From contig NC_067121.1 in the NCBI RefSeq assembly GCF_021347895.1, positions 17,743,962 to 17,807,961 on the forward strand: a stretch of 64,000 nucleotides of DNA, written 5' to 3'. This DNA comes from Acanthochromis polyacanthus (lineage: Eukaryota > Chordata > Actinopteri > Pomacentridae). How positions within the stretch are numbered: the stretch's first letter is position 1; the number at the start of each line of letters is the position of its first letter. Positions 12,690-26,860 of this stretch are shown piece by piece. The notes under the pieces are model-generated. The model did no database searches, was not told the DNA's origin, and saw only the letters and a program-made list of their open reading frames with translations. The position numbers and the translations under genes were made by a program.

Positions 12690-15600
12690 CAGAAGACCTG
12701 TAAAAAAAAATCTGTGAAAGAACCCAAGGGCTTGATTGTTTTTTGTGGCATCATATAAAATTAAGAGTCCTAGCAGTCATTAGAAACTCAAGACTGTTAC
12801 AATATACATGGTCTATGCAAGTGTATGGAAATTTTTGTTCATGACTGTACTTCACATTGTTTTATGGAATGTCACAATATTATCCTAAAAATTCCTGTAC
12901 ATTTTATCTGTCAGCTGTAGTGTATTTATATTTTGTGACTGTGCCCAAAACAGTTTTAGTTTGTCTAACAGTGTAGGGAGTCATTTTAAATCTATGATAT
13001 CAGTATAACATGATGAAAACTCTGTTTGTGATTCCAGTCTTGTAGCTTTTCTTCTTGATAATAGAAGAAGATTTGGCCAGATGTTTACTACTGTCAGACT
13101 GGAAGTCTTAGGAAATGCTGTAATTTGGATTTTTTTTCCCTCACTAACACGATTTCATTCAGCACAATAGCTCACCCAGCTTGCAGTCACTTATGACAAA
13201 CGTCAAACAAGTCACTTAACTTAGAGTGTATTCAAACAAACCTCTTTGAGAGGATAATTCTTTCACAATAATCTGCAGTCAGCAGTATTCATTAGGCCAC
13301 GTGATCCAACACCAAAGCACATGTGAAAGAGTGAAGGTTCATGCATTTTAGATGAAAATGGTGATCTATTTCACAACAGAATATCTGGTTTGATAAAAGC
13401 CATGGAAAATCCCCCCAGCAGCATAACTAAGTGGTGGTATAGGGTGACCTGAGCAGACCTAGCTACATGTTGTAAAAAAAAAAAAAAAAGGTTTTAAGCC
13501 AAATCTTAGAAGTAGAGATAGTGTCTGCCCTCCTAAACCCAAATTGGTGCCTGGGTCCACAAGAGAGGAGCTGATAACTGAGACTTTTGGAGCCTTTGGA
13601 ATGGCAGTTAAGTTATGATTTTTAATTATTTTCTGGATTTACAGAGAGCCAAGACAAACTATGGGATTTAAAAGTTCCTGCAGAGTATTCCCATCACTGA
13701 TTAGAATCTAAGCGAGTGTGTTATAAATGCTGATAAAGAGTGATTTGTAGGATCCTTGACAAAGACAGTTAATGACTGTGTCATGGTCAAAGTTTAGGGT
13801 GATGAGGAGCTGTTGCATTAGTTCATTTGCAGTTCCTTATCTGATAACCATATGGCATTGAGACCTTTACACCCTTGTCAGAATACAACTCAGTATGAAC
13901 CTTGAAAAATGGCTTTGCATGCATTATTTAGGGTTGAAGGACTACAGGGTTCATAAAATATAATTGTTAATTTTAAAAAAAAAGATTTCTTAATGAGCAT
14001 TAATTGTGTAAAATAAATTAGATTCAAAAGGTGAAAGTGCTGGAGAAAAAAAGATTACCATAGCAATTTTATTATAAATTATCATGATTATTATTAGCCA
14101 AATGTAGAAAAATTCTGATGTACATTTATTAATTAAGCTGCCTGGTACTACTATGACTCAAATGGATGTGGGAATTGTGTTGCTTCATTTCTGTTGCACA
14201 AGAGTTGAGTTACAAGGGTTAGGGTTAAGTCAGATTTTGTTCATAATTCCTGCACCTAAATAAGAATTTTTTTTTAAGGGAAGATGGATGACATGTGAAT
14301 AATGAATGAGCCCTGTCCAGTCTTGTGCTGTCTAGTTTATATTAGTTCATACTAAAGTAACCTGGAGCTCTCCGTCTCTTCTCAGACCATTACTGGTTAT
14401 AATATCCCATCTCTCAGACATGCACATACACTATAAGATCAAGTGTAGCTTTATGTATGTAAAATATAGTGTACAGTACAGTTAGTAAATAAGACTGTAC
14501 TCGTGTACGTGTACAAAGACACACAAGCAGACTTGTACGTGATTTCAACATTTCCACTCTTAGATTTTCAAAGGTGAGACAATGGTTCTGATTAACTGTT
14601 TTGGCATGTCCCAATCTTGTCCTCCACCGTGCTCTCATACCCACAGGTACTGTATTAATCTGTCATGACAAGTGGGGAGATTTATTTCTATGATGCAACT
14701 GCTGGAACCCAACTGCAGCCATGCTTGTAGCCACATAATAGAATGCTGGTGAATAGAATGGACAGGAAAAGACACAACAGGCCTTCAAATGTTTACCCTG
14801 TTTTATCTCAACTGCTGTTATTCTCTGTTGAGCATCATTTGAAAAAGGGCAGATATAAAATTGCCTTGTGGTGTCAATATCTGTCTAAGATAGTAGAGAA
14901 TAAATAGAAAATGGGAGAGATAAAAAAAGAAGAAGATTTATTCAAGCAATCCACATATAAGCTGTACACTCATCAGTGAAGCTTGTTGGATGGATTACTT
15001 TCAGAAAGTCTCTTTCTACACAATAAACCTAAATCTAATAAAATTTTCTCTCTTGAGAGAGCTATCTGCTCCTTTAGCTGCTAAATGTTCCACTATATTC
15101 TGTGGTTTGGTGTTGGACAAATACAGTACACAGTTAGATTGCCGGCTTTTTAAGCAGTTGAATAACAACTGTGACAATGTTCACAATTAACTAAAAATTG
15201 TGTGCTGGTGAAAACTACTGAGAACAACTACATAGTTCTGTGAGGCTGTATCATGGATATTATAACCCTCACTTGACCCGGCATAATCTTTCTTGTCACT
15301 GTCTTCCCTCATAGATCGATGGACTACACACTGGTGCTTTTAGCTAAATGGTAACTTAAAACTCAATGACTAGAATAATAATGCTTCCATGCTGATGTTG
15401 ATCAAAACCAGCAACCCTTGATCAGTCCACATCATACTGGGTGACTTGGAGTTGATATTACTCACCAGTTACATGTCCCTAGACCCTTTATTTATATTGC
15501 GCTATATAACCAGATACTGATATCAATATCAAACAATATTCTGTCTAAAATGCGTTATCCAGGTTGGATCCGCTTCAGTGTTGGCAGGAATCTACAGACT

Positions 15601-15970
15601 GATATGATCATAACTTTGAAATTTTCAGAGGTGTAGATGAAGGTCAGCCAGGAGAGAGAGCCAGAGGAAGAAAGATAACAAGAAAAGAAGCTGAATGATA
15701 ATCACCAAGCTACAATAAACAACTCCTCCCTTTAATCAGCTGTTCAGTCTGCATGGCCTTGAAACGTTTGATAAGCCAGTATTACATAGAAATCAGCTGC
15801 ACGCTGCTAAGCCTGCTGATAACTTTATCTCACTATAAATTAAGGGATCCCTGTCTGTATGTCAGTTCCTTTCTTTTCATCCAGTATACTTCAAACTTAA
15901 CGAGTGCTGGTGATTGAAAAGAAGTGGCACAAACTTGGCTGAAAGTTGTTTTCAGTTGCTTTCACACTAG
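12690..15970. other. Long stretch without a recognised gene or repeat
   Basis: AT-rich, with a 16-A run near 13474. No open frame of recognisable composition and no clear inverted-repeat element was noticed. Confidence 0.45.
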
Positions 15971-16079
15971 TACTCAGTAGGCCTTTAGCTGTGTGTGCAC
16001 AGAGCCTAAGTTGGCCCTGTTGGTAAGCAACATCATAAGATTTTGACTTAGTTTTGCTATGGTAACAGACAAAAAACAC

Positions 16080-16380
16080 ATATAAATATTACACATACAA
16101 ATAAAAGGGCAATATATTGCACAATGTAAGCCCTGCTCCCCATGGTGCTGAGGCGAGCGGAGGGCTCTGTGAGATGGATGGAGGAAAAGTATCTGAAAGA
16201 GCGGGTGGAGGAGATCAGACGGATAGGGAAGAGTGAGGTTGTGGATGGCCTTGAATGTATACAGAAGGATTTTCAGTTCCATTATGCGAGCCAGTGGGGT
16301 TACTGTAGGACAAGGGTGATGTGCTGAAATGAGGGGGTTTGGAGATGAGCAGCTGAATTCTGGACCAGTTGAAGCTTATG
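16080..16380 (-). repeat. LINE C-terminal fragment
   Basis: On the minus strand the frame reads MELKILLYTFKAIHNLTLPY then SDLLHPL, close in layout to the end of fish LINE reverse transcriptases (ex-K-ILLLTFKALHGLAPxYLxxLL). It is short and decayed. The clade cannot be told from this piece. Confidence 0.5.
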
Positions 16381-17223
16381 GAGATATTTTCTGAACTGGT
16401 TCAGGTTGTTTTTTGTCAAGTGTGTTTAAGTTTGTAGCTTCAATAACACAATAGGGGAGAAGACTTGTTGGAAATCAGCCTATTCTATGAATAGCACAAA
16501 ACAGACTATGTGTGAGGCTATTTCCGCCCGATTCTTTTGACGGAGTAGCCAGGAGACTTCTTCTTAGAATCAAAAAGAGTATTTATTACAGAAAAACTGA
16601 ATGTGCGATACAGAGCTGTGGGCCTGAATCCTCTGTCCCTAACCAACAACAAGTGTTCAGTCAGTTCGGATGGAATCAGACCACTATCTGTTCCTGACCC
16701 AGTCTTCTTATACTCTAACAGCGTGTATAGCTGGCCGCCCCTTCCGGTGTTGCGTTGGTCCGCTCTCCTCTGTCACAGCAGATGTTTTGTCATTATTGCT
16801 CTCCTAGGAATGCCTTCACCTCTGCAAAGCAAGATTAGAGACTGCACGCAACAAGCTCATGTTCTTTACTGATTACAGCTTACATCAAACTGTCTGTACT
16901 TTTATTATCAACCACCTTATGTCTTGATCATCCCTGCATTCAAACACGAGTAATAAGTAAAATAAAGCATAAGCTCTTTCTTATCGATTCTGGATTTTTC
17001 TTCTCTTTGTTTCATTACAGTCACACCGTGGTAATGATGCTCTTGACCTTCCTATTTCTCAGAACCAATACAACTCTTTAATAAGCACCCTTAGCAAATT
17101 ATAAAACACACCATTTCCCACAGAATCTCAAAATGATTTTGCTGTTTACACGCAGTACGTGTTTCCTGGACGTGGTGATCAGCTGCTGCATGCTTGTGAC
17201 AGACACATGCTTGTGTGGTCATT
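16381..17223. other. No recognised gene
   Basis: A moderately GC-balanced segment at about 16500-16920 with several short open frames but no recognisable protein; it could be an old LTR or exon-free intergenic DNA. Confidence 0.3.
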
Positions 17224-17225
17224 TA

Positions 17226-18860
<1,635 letters not shown>

Positions 18861-18869
18861 TAATATAGA

Positions 18870-19200
18870 TGTACCCACTAACAAAATGACCTTGCGCTGA
18901 GCACAGGCATGTGTTATACATGTGTATGTCATGTACGGATACCGAATTGCGTGACGTAAATATGTAGCGGGTGGTGGGAATTGATGGAACTCAGAAATAC
19001 CCCCACAATTTAATCAATTGTTCGTTGTATCATTTCTGATGGATAAATCCTGAGAAGTCCGCAGCGGTCCACCTTCCTTGAAAATTTCATCCAAATCCAT
19101 TAGTCGGTTTTTGAGTAATGTTGTAAACAGACACACAAACAGAAAAAAAACACCCACCGAGCATCACAGAACTCTGATGCGTTAATTGGCAGAGTAATAA
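18870..19200 (+). repeat. Dispersed repeat containing ATTAGTCGGTTTTTGAGTAA
   Basis: The sequence GACCTTGCGCTGAGCACAGG onward recurs at 52325 and, in diverged form, at 54130-54260; the segment about insertions of GAGTAATGTTG and cagacacacaaaca recurs near 60780-60830. These are pieces of one fish interspersed family whose full copies carry a CCGCCAAGG end (seen at 52225). Confidence 0.55.
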
Positions 19201-19338
19201 TAGCACATGGAAAAATAAGATACTTCAAAAATGCAATGTTTCAGCCCCACTGCCCTTTAAATTGGGACCAAAACAACATCAAGCTAATTCCCATCCTCAA
19301 ATTCATCTGTGGTAGAAACCTGTCTGAAGGTCAAAATA

Positions 19339-19370
19339 CAGTCTCTCTCTCTCTCTCTCTTTTTTTTTTA
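19339..19370. repeat. (CT)n followed by poly-T
   Basis: About 10 CT units and then a T run. Confidence 0.9.
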
Positions 19371-19379
19371 CACTTTAAA

Positions 19380-20530
19380 ACAGCTTTTGAAAGTTAAAAC
19401 AATCTCTACCCAGAGGAGCATTTACCACCATGTTAATAATAATGTCCTGGTTTACTAACATGCCTGGAAATACGTATGACACCACCATTCATGCTTACTG
19501 GTCCTACATTTGCTGGTGAAAACATGAGGTAGGGGGTTGGCAGCTGTCGAATATAACAGCAATGCTGTTACTCTGCAGGAGAGGGACACTCCAATATAAT
19601 AACCATTCAGAGTACAATGCCAAAATCACATTAGAAAAAAATGAAAACCATGACCTAGTATGTCACCTAAAAATACTGTAAGGTGACATAATTTTAAATC
19701 TTTTGACATTAAAATGATTTGATGGGGAAGTACACTTTAGTCGCATTCTATGAGACATAAATGCAGTTATTACAGTTACAAAAGAGCATATTCCTATAAG
19801 ACTGACAGAAAATATTAAAAAAAACTTGCAGAATACGTCATTCATGAACTGAACCTTCAGTTAGATAACAGAGTTGATTTGTACTCTGCAGAGGCCAGCA
19901 CGTGTCTGAACACCATCTGATCCTATATGTCAAACAGAGAAGATACAGCAGCTGTGAAAAAAAGCTGCATAAAGAAATCTCTAACTCGACTGACACAAAA
20001 CTCATACTAAAGTACACAATGTACATAGTACTGACTTTGAAACGTCTGTACCTTCCCATGCTCCCCTTATCTTTATCCTGATATTGTTACTTTCAATGCA
20101 GTGTACTGTTCTACGTGTTGACCTTGTGAGTCCAAAATGATTTTCAACAATGAAATACTAACTAGAACATCAAATAAAACAGTTTCTTAAACACATAAAC
20201 ATTACAAGAAGTTAGTGAATGCACTTGAGATGGGATCACGACAGGTAACTTTCAGTTAGATACAGCTCAGAAGTGGTCTTAGATTGGACTTTGATGCAAG
20301 AGACAGGTGCAGTGTGAAGATGGAGGATATCCGCTTTCTGTCCACTTTCATTTTAAAGAGAAGACACTTACTCCTGATACATCTCAGCTATGAAATGCGT
20401 CTTGTTGGCTGCTGTTTCCCAACTTAATACTGAAGGCAAAACCAGGATATCATAGAATGTGACTGAGAGAAATAACAAACATTGTTGATTACTGAAAGAA
20501 CGGAATACGCCAGGGTCCAATAAAAGCAAT
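19380..20530. other. No recognised gene
   Basis: Only short open frames, no matching motifs, no obvious repeat structure. Confidence 0.4.
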
Positions 20531-20534
20531 AATT

Positions 20535-20905
20535 AATTCATTCTTTATCTATACATCGTGTAGTCCTCATTAGTGTTGCGAGGGGGCTGGAGTCTTTCCC
20601 AGCTGACTTAGGGTGAAGGCAGAGGACACCCTGGACAGGTCATTAGTGTATCACAGGGCTACACAGAAACAAAAAAAATCACACTCACATTCACACCAAC
20701 GGACAATTTAGAATCATCAGTTTACCTAAGCATGTTTTTGGACTACAGGAGGAATCTGGAGAACCCGGAGAAAGCCCACGCATGCATACGAAGAACATGC
20801 AAACTCCATTCAGAAGATTCCAGGGCAAAGCCGGGATGGGAACCGGTGATTTTCTAGCTGCAATGCAACAGTGCTAACCCCCAAACTACTGTGCAGCCTG
20901 TGCAA
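20535..20905 (-). repeat. Fish tRNA-like SINE-type repeat, copy 2
   Basis: Inverted relative to copy 1: starts at the tail side (CTTTATCTATACATCG), passes CCCAGCTGACTTAGGGTGAA, GAACATGCAAACTCC and ends at the tRNA-like head (CAGTGCTAACCCCC). Nearly full length. Confidence 0.85.
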
Positions 20906-21289
20906 CAATTAATATTCTGCGTAAAAACTTCAGCAACAGTGTAATAACTGACAAGATGAAAACTTAAACTCAAGTTGTAATAAACCAGTTTTCACTTAAG
21001 ACTTAATTCAGATCAGCTTCTATGCTCATGTTCATTGTGAACTATTTGCACAACTTTGACTTCTAGACAAGAGACACTGTTTACTGGCCTGAAACAACCA
21101 CTGAACCAACTATATGGAATAATGAAGCAGTGTACACAGATTGCATCTGTGTTTTTCATGTGAACTGTGAGCTCCTGTTCTCCTCTCCCTTCTTTCCTGC
21201 CGTCACGTTTGTGCCATCATGATTAAGAGTTTGTCTTGCCCAAACCAGTTCTGGGCGTATTTTTTCACATATATTAACTTACAACACAT

Positions 21290-21806
21290 ACACACACATC
21301 AGGAAAAAACATTCTGACCACTTGCCTAATATTGTGTTGGTCCCTCTTATGTCATCAAAAATGCTCTGACCCATTGGGCATGCACAAGAGAACTTCTCAG
21401 GGTGTCATATAATTACTTCTTTGGATGCTCTGGGTTGTGCAGTGGGGCCTCTGGGAATGAAACTTGTTCCACTGCATCCTGTTGATGCTTGATGCTTGTC
21501 TAGGAAGTTTGGAAGTCAAATCAACATCTTGGACGAATGTCATGTTCCTCAAGATGTTCCTGATTGTTTGTTGTTTTTTGCAGTGTGGTGGGGTGCATCC
21601 TGTGGAGGTAGGTGACATTTGGGACTGCCCTTTGCATGAGAGAGTGTGCTTGTTCTGGGACAAAGTTTATTTGAGTGTCTAAATCTCATCAACACCTATG
21701 CCAGAATCTAAGGTTTTCCAGCAGAATACCACACAGCACCAATATGATCCAAGTTTAATCCCTTCACCTGTCAGTGGTCATAATATTGCGGCTGATGGGG
21801 GTACAT
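21290..21806 (-). pseudogene. Decayed, internally deleted Tc1-like element
   Basis: The ends resemble a common fish Tc1-like family (CACCTGTCAGTGGTCATAAT near the right end, ATTGTGTTGGTCCCTC near the left). Between them are fragments that on the minus strand correspond to the C-terminal part of its transposase, with stops throughout. The decayed transposase at 63639 appears to be of the same family. Confidence 0.55.
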
Positions 21807-22246
21807 ACAACATTTATCTCGTTAGGGTAACCAGGTAACCCAGATCCATTTCCAAAATTGCATAGAAACACTTATGATTATAACGTGTTACAATCACCAA
21901 TAAAAATGAAAGTCCTCAAACTCCAGTCAGTTTAATTAAACCTGGTTAAACAAAATAATAATTGATGTTGTCTCAAACCAGACAAAAGCCTGTGTGCTGA
22001 AGCCCCAGGTCTAACAGACATATCTGAAAAGGTGTTACAGCATTCATATCAGTACAGAGGATGACCTATGACTTCTGTGTAGATAACAGTCTACAAGGCC
22101 ATGAGATCCAAAGATACAAGAAGGTAGTTTAAATGAACAAGGTCAACACTATTGATAATTGGTAATTAATTTATATCCATCACCTTGACCTACTAAAATC
22201 TGATAAAACATGATTCATTCTATGGGGGTATTATTGTAGCAAAACT

Positions 22247-22340
22247 ATTTGTCAATGTGAATCGAGAGTTGTCTGTCTGTATTTCAATCCATGTGTCCGA
22301 AGTGAGATTTGTCAATGTGTAAAAGAATTTGTCTATGTGA
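22247..22340 (+). promoter_or_regulatory. Three subterminal copies of ATTTGTCAATGTG (putative transposase sites)
   Basis: ATTTGTCAATGTGA at 22247-22260, ATTTGTCAATGTGT at 22307-22320 and ATTTGTCTATGTGA at 22327-22340; the first and third are followed by (T/A)C(G/T)GAGAGTTG. The mirrored copies lie at 33034-32941. Repeated subterminal motifs are typical transposase-binding sites; that role here is inferred. Confidence 0.5.
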
Positions 22341-22360
22341 ACTGAGAGTTGAAAAATGTA

Positions 22361-22510
22361 CGTATCCCACTACACATCAGCAGAAAATACAGACAACTCA
22401 CCAGAATTTACATATCCCATTACACATCAGCAGAAAATACAGACAACTCACCAGAATTTACGTATCCCACTACACATCGGCAGAAAATGCAGACAACTCA
22501 CCAGTTACGA
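22361..22510 (+). repeat. 3 x 50-bp tandem array in the left TIR
   Basis: Units at 22361-22410, 22411-22460 and 22461-22510 (the last diverging at its end). Each contains CACATCAGCAGAAAATACAG and ends CACCAGAATTTA or a variant. The mirrored array is at 32920-32771. Likely a protein-binding or end-recognition array; reading frames through it are repeat artefacts. Confidence 0.85.
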
Positions 22511-22733
22511 GTCGTTCGGTTTCACAATTGGCTGTTTTATTTTCACGTGACTTTTGCTACACTTCTGCCGTGAGTGAGATTCGTGTCTGAAAAACGTCTG
22601 GGTTTTAGCTCCCTGACCTCAGGCTCACAGGCTCCTCCAACTCGGCAGTTCCCGCCGTCTGAAAGCCATCAGGCGGCGCTATGCCCCAGAGTCTTTGAGC
22701 GTTCGTGACATTGTGGGCCAGGGTGTGGACAAG

Positions 22734-25700
22734 ATGGAGCCCCGATCGCAGACAGTGAGTACATGTTTATGTTTTTTTGCAGTTTGTATATTTAGGCAGG
22801 CTATTGCTGAGCCTTCTAAAAATATAATATTACAGGTACATGTGAACAACTTACATCTGTTGAGTTTATAGGTCGCTGAGCAAACTCTTTCGTGAAGTGA
22901 CACTCGCAAGCTAATCTCACCGATTAGCTTAGCTGAAAACGTAGTTGCTGCTGCTTAGACGGCAAGCTAGGAGTCACAAGTGTATTTAGCTGGAGGCCAC
23001 ATGTTAGCAGTCCAATTTACAGTGTGAGAGTATGCTTCTGCAATAAAAATTGAATTTATTTTAAGGCTTTCAACACATCTTAACCAGGGGTGCCAGTAAT
23101 TATGGAGGGCGTTGTAGCTGCAGCAAAGTAATAGCAAGGAAACACCAGTGAGCTGGTTGTAATAACACGGGATAACTTTACCTGAAGACCCGTTTTTTAA
23201 CATTGCGTAGGGCTACAGTAATTACCTACTGTCCAGAGACTATCTGTATTTGCATTTGTTGTATTTGTTATGTGGGATAAATCATGTGTGTCTTGTTTCT
23301 GTAGGGTCAGGTTGTGTGTGTGTGTGTGTGTATGTCAAACTGTAGTTTCAAATAAAGTTACTGCACTGATCCACCTGTTTTGTTTACTTGTACATTTAGT
23401 CGGACATTAAAATAATTTTAATTAAGTGACCTGAGTGGGCTCTTATATATTAAATGTACCATGGCTCATTACATTTGGGAACCATCATAATAGTTTTTGG
23501 AAAGATTTACTGTGAAAGACATCCTGACCTAATGCCATGTAATTTTTTCTATGGCAGGTTCTGCTTCGCTGCCACATTCTTGAGAGGCTCCATTCTCGGC
23601 TAGTTTATATTTTAGATCACAGACCACTGGATTTGGACCGCATGGAATTTGTGTGCACTCAAGATCTGGTTTTTTGTAGTGCTATTTCAAGCAGCATAGA
23701 CATCCCGTTGTGCATCATGGACACACTCTCTGAACTGTGTAGGTTGATCAGGGATGAAAAGGAGAATACCCAAAATCTGCAAGCAAATCTTGCAGTCCAA
23801 ATAGGTGCAAGCCAAGGAGGACGTCCCAAGATTGATTTGAACCCAGAGTACCTGCAGTATCTTCTGGAAATCCCGTTATCTGTCACAACTATTGCAAGCT
23901 TGTTGGGGGTGTCAAGACATACGATCCACAGAAGACTGTCAGAAAACAGCATGTCAGTGACCTCCCTTTACAGCCAAATGACAGATGAACAGTTGGATGT
24001 CATGATTTCAGACATTAAGTCAAAGATGCCACACTGTGGGTACCGGATGGTGAAAGGAGCCCTTCAATCCAGGGGTTACCTGGTTCAGTGGGACCGTGTA
24101 AGAGCTTCAATGCACAGAGTGGATACCATAGGTGTGTTGACAAGACTGACCGCAATGGGATGCATTGTAAGACGCACATATTCTGTGCCTTGCCCACAGT
24201 CTCTTGTCCACATAGACACCAACCACAAGTTGATAAGGTAAGAAAGTACAGTAGTAGGTAAAAAAAAGAAAAAAGAATACTAAATGAATATTTTTGAAAT
24301 TTCATTCATGTAATGTTTGCCATGTTTTTCTCTGAACAGGTATAGCATCGTTATCTTTGGCGGCATAGATGGGTATTCCAGGAAGGTGGGTTTTGCATAT
24401 GTATAAATCTGAACCTACCCCTTATAAACACAGAAAATGTAAACACAGCACTGCTAAATATCATGGAGTAATATAAGGAGTAGTGGATGCAGGTGTGATT
24501 TTGAACACAGCCATAGACGTGTTGTAATATATAGATATTTTTAAATAAGTTTTAATTTCAGATAATGTACCTCCGGGCTGCAAATAACAACCTGTCATCT
24601 ACAACCCTGGCTTTTTTCCAAGAGTCTGTGGAAAAGCATGGCTTCCCTCTGAGGTACAATGGACAAGTTAATATACCCATTCATTTTTGACAGGTGACAA
24701 ATCTGTATCATTTATTGCTGTTGTATTTGAAGCCTATTTCCACCACAGGAATATGCTTTTAAGCAACCTAGTACACCTATGTTGTTCATGAGCTATGTTT
24801 AGTTATGACAGTCATATCAAAATGTGGATCAACTTTCATCCAAAACAACCAAGCCAAATAAGAGAATACATACACTCAACAAAAATATAAACGCAACACT
24901 TTTGTTTTTGCTCCCATTTTTTATGAGATGAACTCAAAGATCTAAAACTTTGTCCACATACACAATATCAGCATTTCTCTCAAATATTGTTCACAAATCT
25001 GTCTAAATCTGTGATAGTGAGCACTTCTCCTTTGCTGAGATAATTCATCCCACCTCACAGGTGTTCCATATCAAGATGCTGATTAGACACCATGATTAGT
25101 GCACAGGTGTGTCTTAGACTGCCCACAATAACCTGTGGGCAGTGGTCTGTGGTTGTGAGGCTGGTTGGATGTACTGCCAAATTCTCTGAAACGCCTTTGG
25201 AGATGGCTTATGGTGGAGAAATGAACATTCAATACACAAGCAACAGCTCTGGTTGACATTCCTGCTGTCAGCATGCCAATTGCACGCTCCCTCAAATCTT
25301 GCCACATCTGTGGCATTGTGCTGTGATAAAACTGCACATTTCAGAGTATCCTTTTTTTGTGGGCAGTCTAAGGCACACCTGTGCACTAATCATGGTGTCC
25401 ACCTGTGAGGTGGGATGGATTATCTCAGCAAAGGAGAAGTGCTCACTATCACAGATTTGTGAACAATATTTGAGAGAAATGGTGATATTGTGTATGTGGA
25501 AAAAGTTTTACATCTTTGAGTTCATCTCATAAAAAATGGGAGCAAAAACAAAAGTGTTGCATTTATATTTTTGTTGAGTGTAATTGGAATTTTGAGTAAC
25601 ACAGAAAAGCCAGTGTTCCACAAAATTCCATGTCAATTATCCTGTTGTTTTTATCATGCCAATTTTTCAGAGTAAGAGCCGATCAAGGAGTGGAGAATGT

Positions 25701-26860
25701 TGACGTGGCACGCCTCATGTTTTCAGTTCGTGGTACAGGAATTGGGAGTTTCATAGCTGGGAAAAGTGTGCACAACCAAAGGTAGATTCTATTTTATTTT
25801 TTAGCAAACCACGCACCACAAATTATATCCAAAAACTTACAATTCAGGGCTTTAGCTATCATTTAGAATACCATAGCAACCTATGCAAGAAATCAATTAA
25901 CCAGTTGCAACATATGTTTAATCTTATGCTTATAAAACATGTAATCTAATAATGTGTGTGTTACATTGTTCATGACCCAGTCATAATGCTTGTGTGAGAA
26001 TGTTTTGTTAATAGGCATTTCTGCCATTTTTACAGAATCGAAAGACTTTGGAGAGATGTCTACATGGCAGTGACAAATGTCTTCTACAGTGTTCTCCACA
26101 CTTTGGAAGATGAAGGACATCTTGATCTGTCCAATGAACTCCACCTGTTCTGTTGCCACTATGTTTTTATCCCACGACTTCAGGCCTCCCTTGATGTGTT
26201 CCGTGATGGATGGGACAACCATGCTTTAAAATCTGAGCAGAACCTGTCACCCAACCAGCTGTGGCAAATGGGACAAATGCAGTGTCCAGTTTCGGACCCT
26301 GGTGTCGTTCGTGTATGTAGGAAGCCTTACCTTTTTTAAAAAAAATGCTACTGCAGTCCTGCAAATGTAATATTACTATTAATGTATAGCATTAACATTT
26401 GTGTTTCAAAATGTAGATCTATAAATCATTAAGCTCAATATTTTCCTTTGTAACAGTTGTTGTATGTTCGGCTCTTCATGTGAATAAATAGTGGGTTATC
26501 ATGTCTGTTCATATCCATCAGCATTTACATTCATTTGCAAATCAAAATTGACTTCATTACATTATTACAGTAACTTATGTAAACACTAAAGAGGATTGTG
26601 CAATCGAATGTGCACTTAATCATTATTTGTTTTTATAGGAACTTCACATGCCACAGATTGAATGGGAGTCCAGTGGAATTCATGCTGACCAGAGCCCTGG
26701 TGTCTGTGTTCCAGTCCTTGAGAGTCCTCTCGATGAACTGGAGATGGAGAACCTCAAAAGCACAATAGATCCCATGGCCCCCTCTGACTGTTATGGAATG
26801 GACATTTACATGGCTGCAGCTGAATGTGTGCGAACAATAACAACAGATAAACTGACTTGA
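22734..26860 (+). CDS. IS3/retroviral-type DDE integrase (transposase), seven exons
   Basis: Predicted 482-aa protein from exons 22734-22754, 23558-24237, 24340-24385, 24562-24653, 25671-25781, 26036-26312 and 26639-26860; all introns have GT-AG ends and the phases join without stops. The start is the ATG at 22734 (MEPRSQT, then [11 protein letters not shown]). Residues about 115-134 form a helix-turn-helix ([18 protein letters not shown]); about 166-193 ([16 protein letters not shown]...RVRASM) resembles the second, HTH-21-like domain of IS3 OrfB. The rve-type core has D227 (HIDTNHKL), D284 ([10 protein letters not shown]) and E319 ([11 protein letters not shown]), that is D-D(34)-E, so catalysis appears intact. 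It should cut and join the element's ends. Exons 1-3 lie inside the left TIR and are duplicated at the right end. Intron 4 holds a nested Tc1-like element. Similar integrase-core proteins are widespread in fish genomes; I infer this copy serves the element, not the host. Confidence 0.85.
23315..23331. repeat. (GT)n microsatellite in integrase intron 1
   Basis: Short GT run, mirrored as (AC)n near 31951-31968 in the right arm. Confidence 0.85.
24873..25580 (-). mobile_element. Nested, internally deleted Tc1-like element (708 bp)
   Basis: Inverted termini CACTCAACAAAAATATAAA(C) with TA on both sides (24871-24872, 25581-25582). On the minus strand near 25337-25140 it keeps part of a transposase DNA-binding domain ([20 protein letters not shown] then TISHLQRRF, a helix-turn-helix) but no catalytic core, so it cannot move itself. 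It sits in intron 4 of the integrase gene and does not disturb the splice sites. It must be younger than the host transposon copy or its source element. Confidence 0.9.

Larger units (their letters stand above)
22221..24445 (+). repeat. Left terminal inverted repeat (2225 bp)
   Basis: Matches the right arm with two substitutions noticed (22585 G/A and 22595 C/T) and one A-run length change (8 versus 9 A near 24258). It contains subterminal repeats, a 3 x 50 bp array, the presumptive promoter and exons 1-3 of the integrase gene, and stops inside intron 3. Confidence 0.95.

Noticed and set aside
22361..22510. CRISPR-like array
   Set aside because: The units are directly adjacent with no unique spacers, and this is a eukaryotic genome.
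22309..22590. Three overlapping repetitive frames with HYTSAEN/PTTHQQK repeats (also inverted at 32691-32972)
   Set aside because: They are the 50-bp tandem array read in three frames, which is typical of non-coding repeats.
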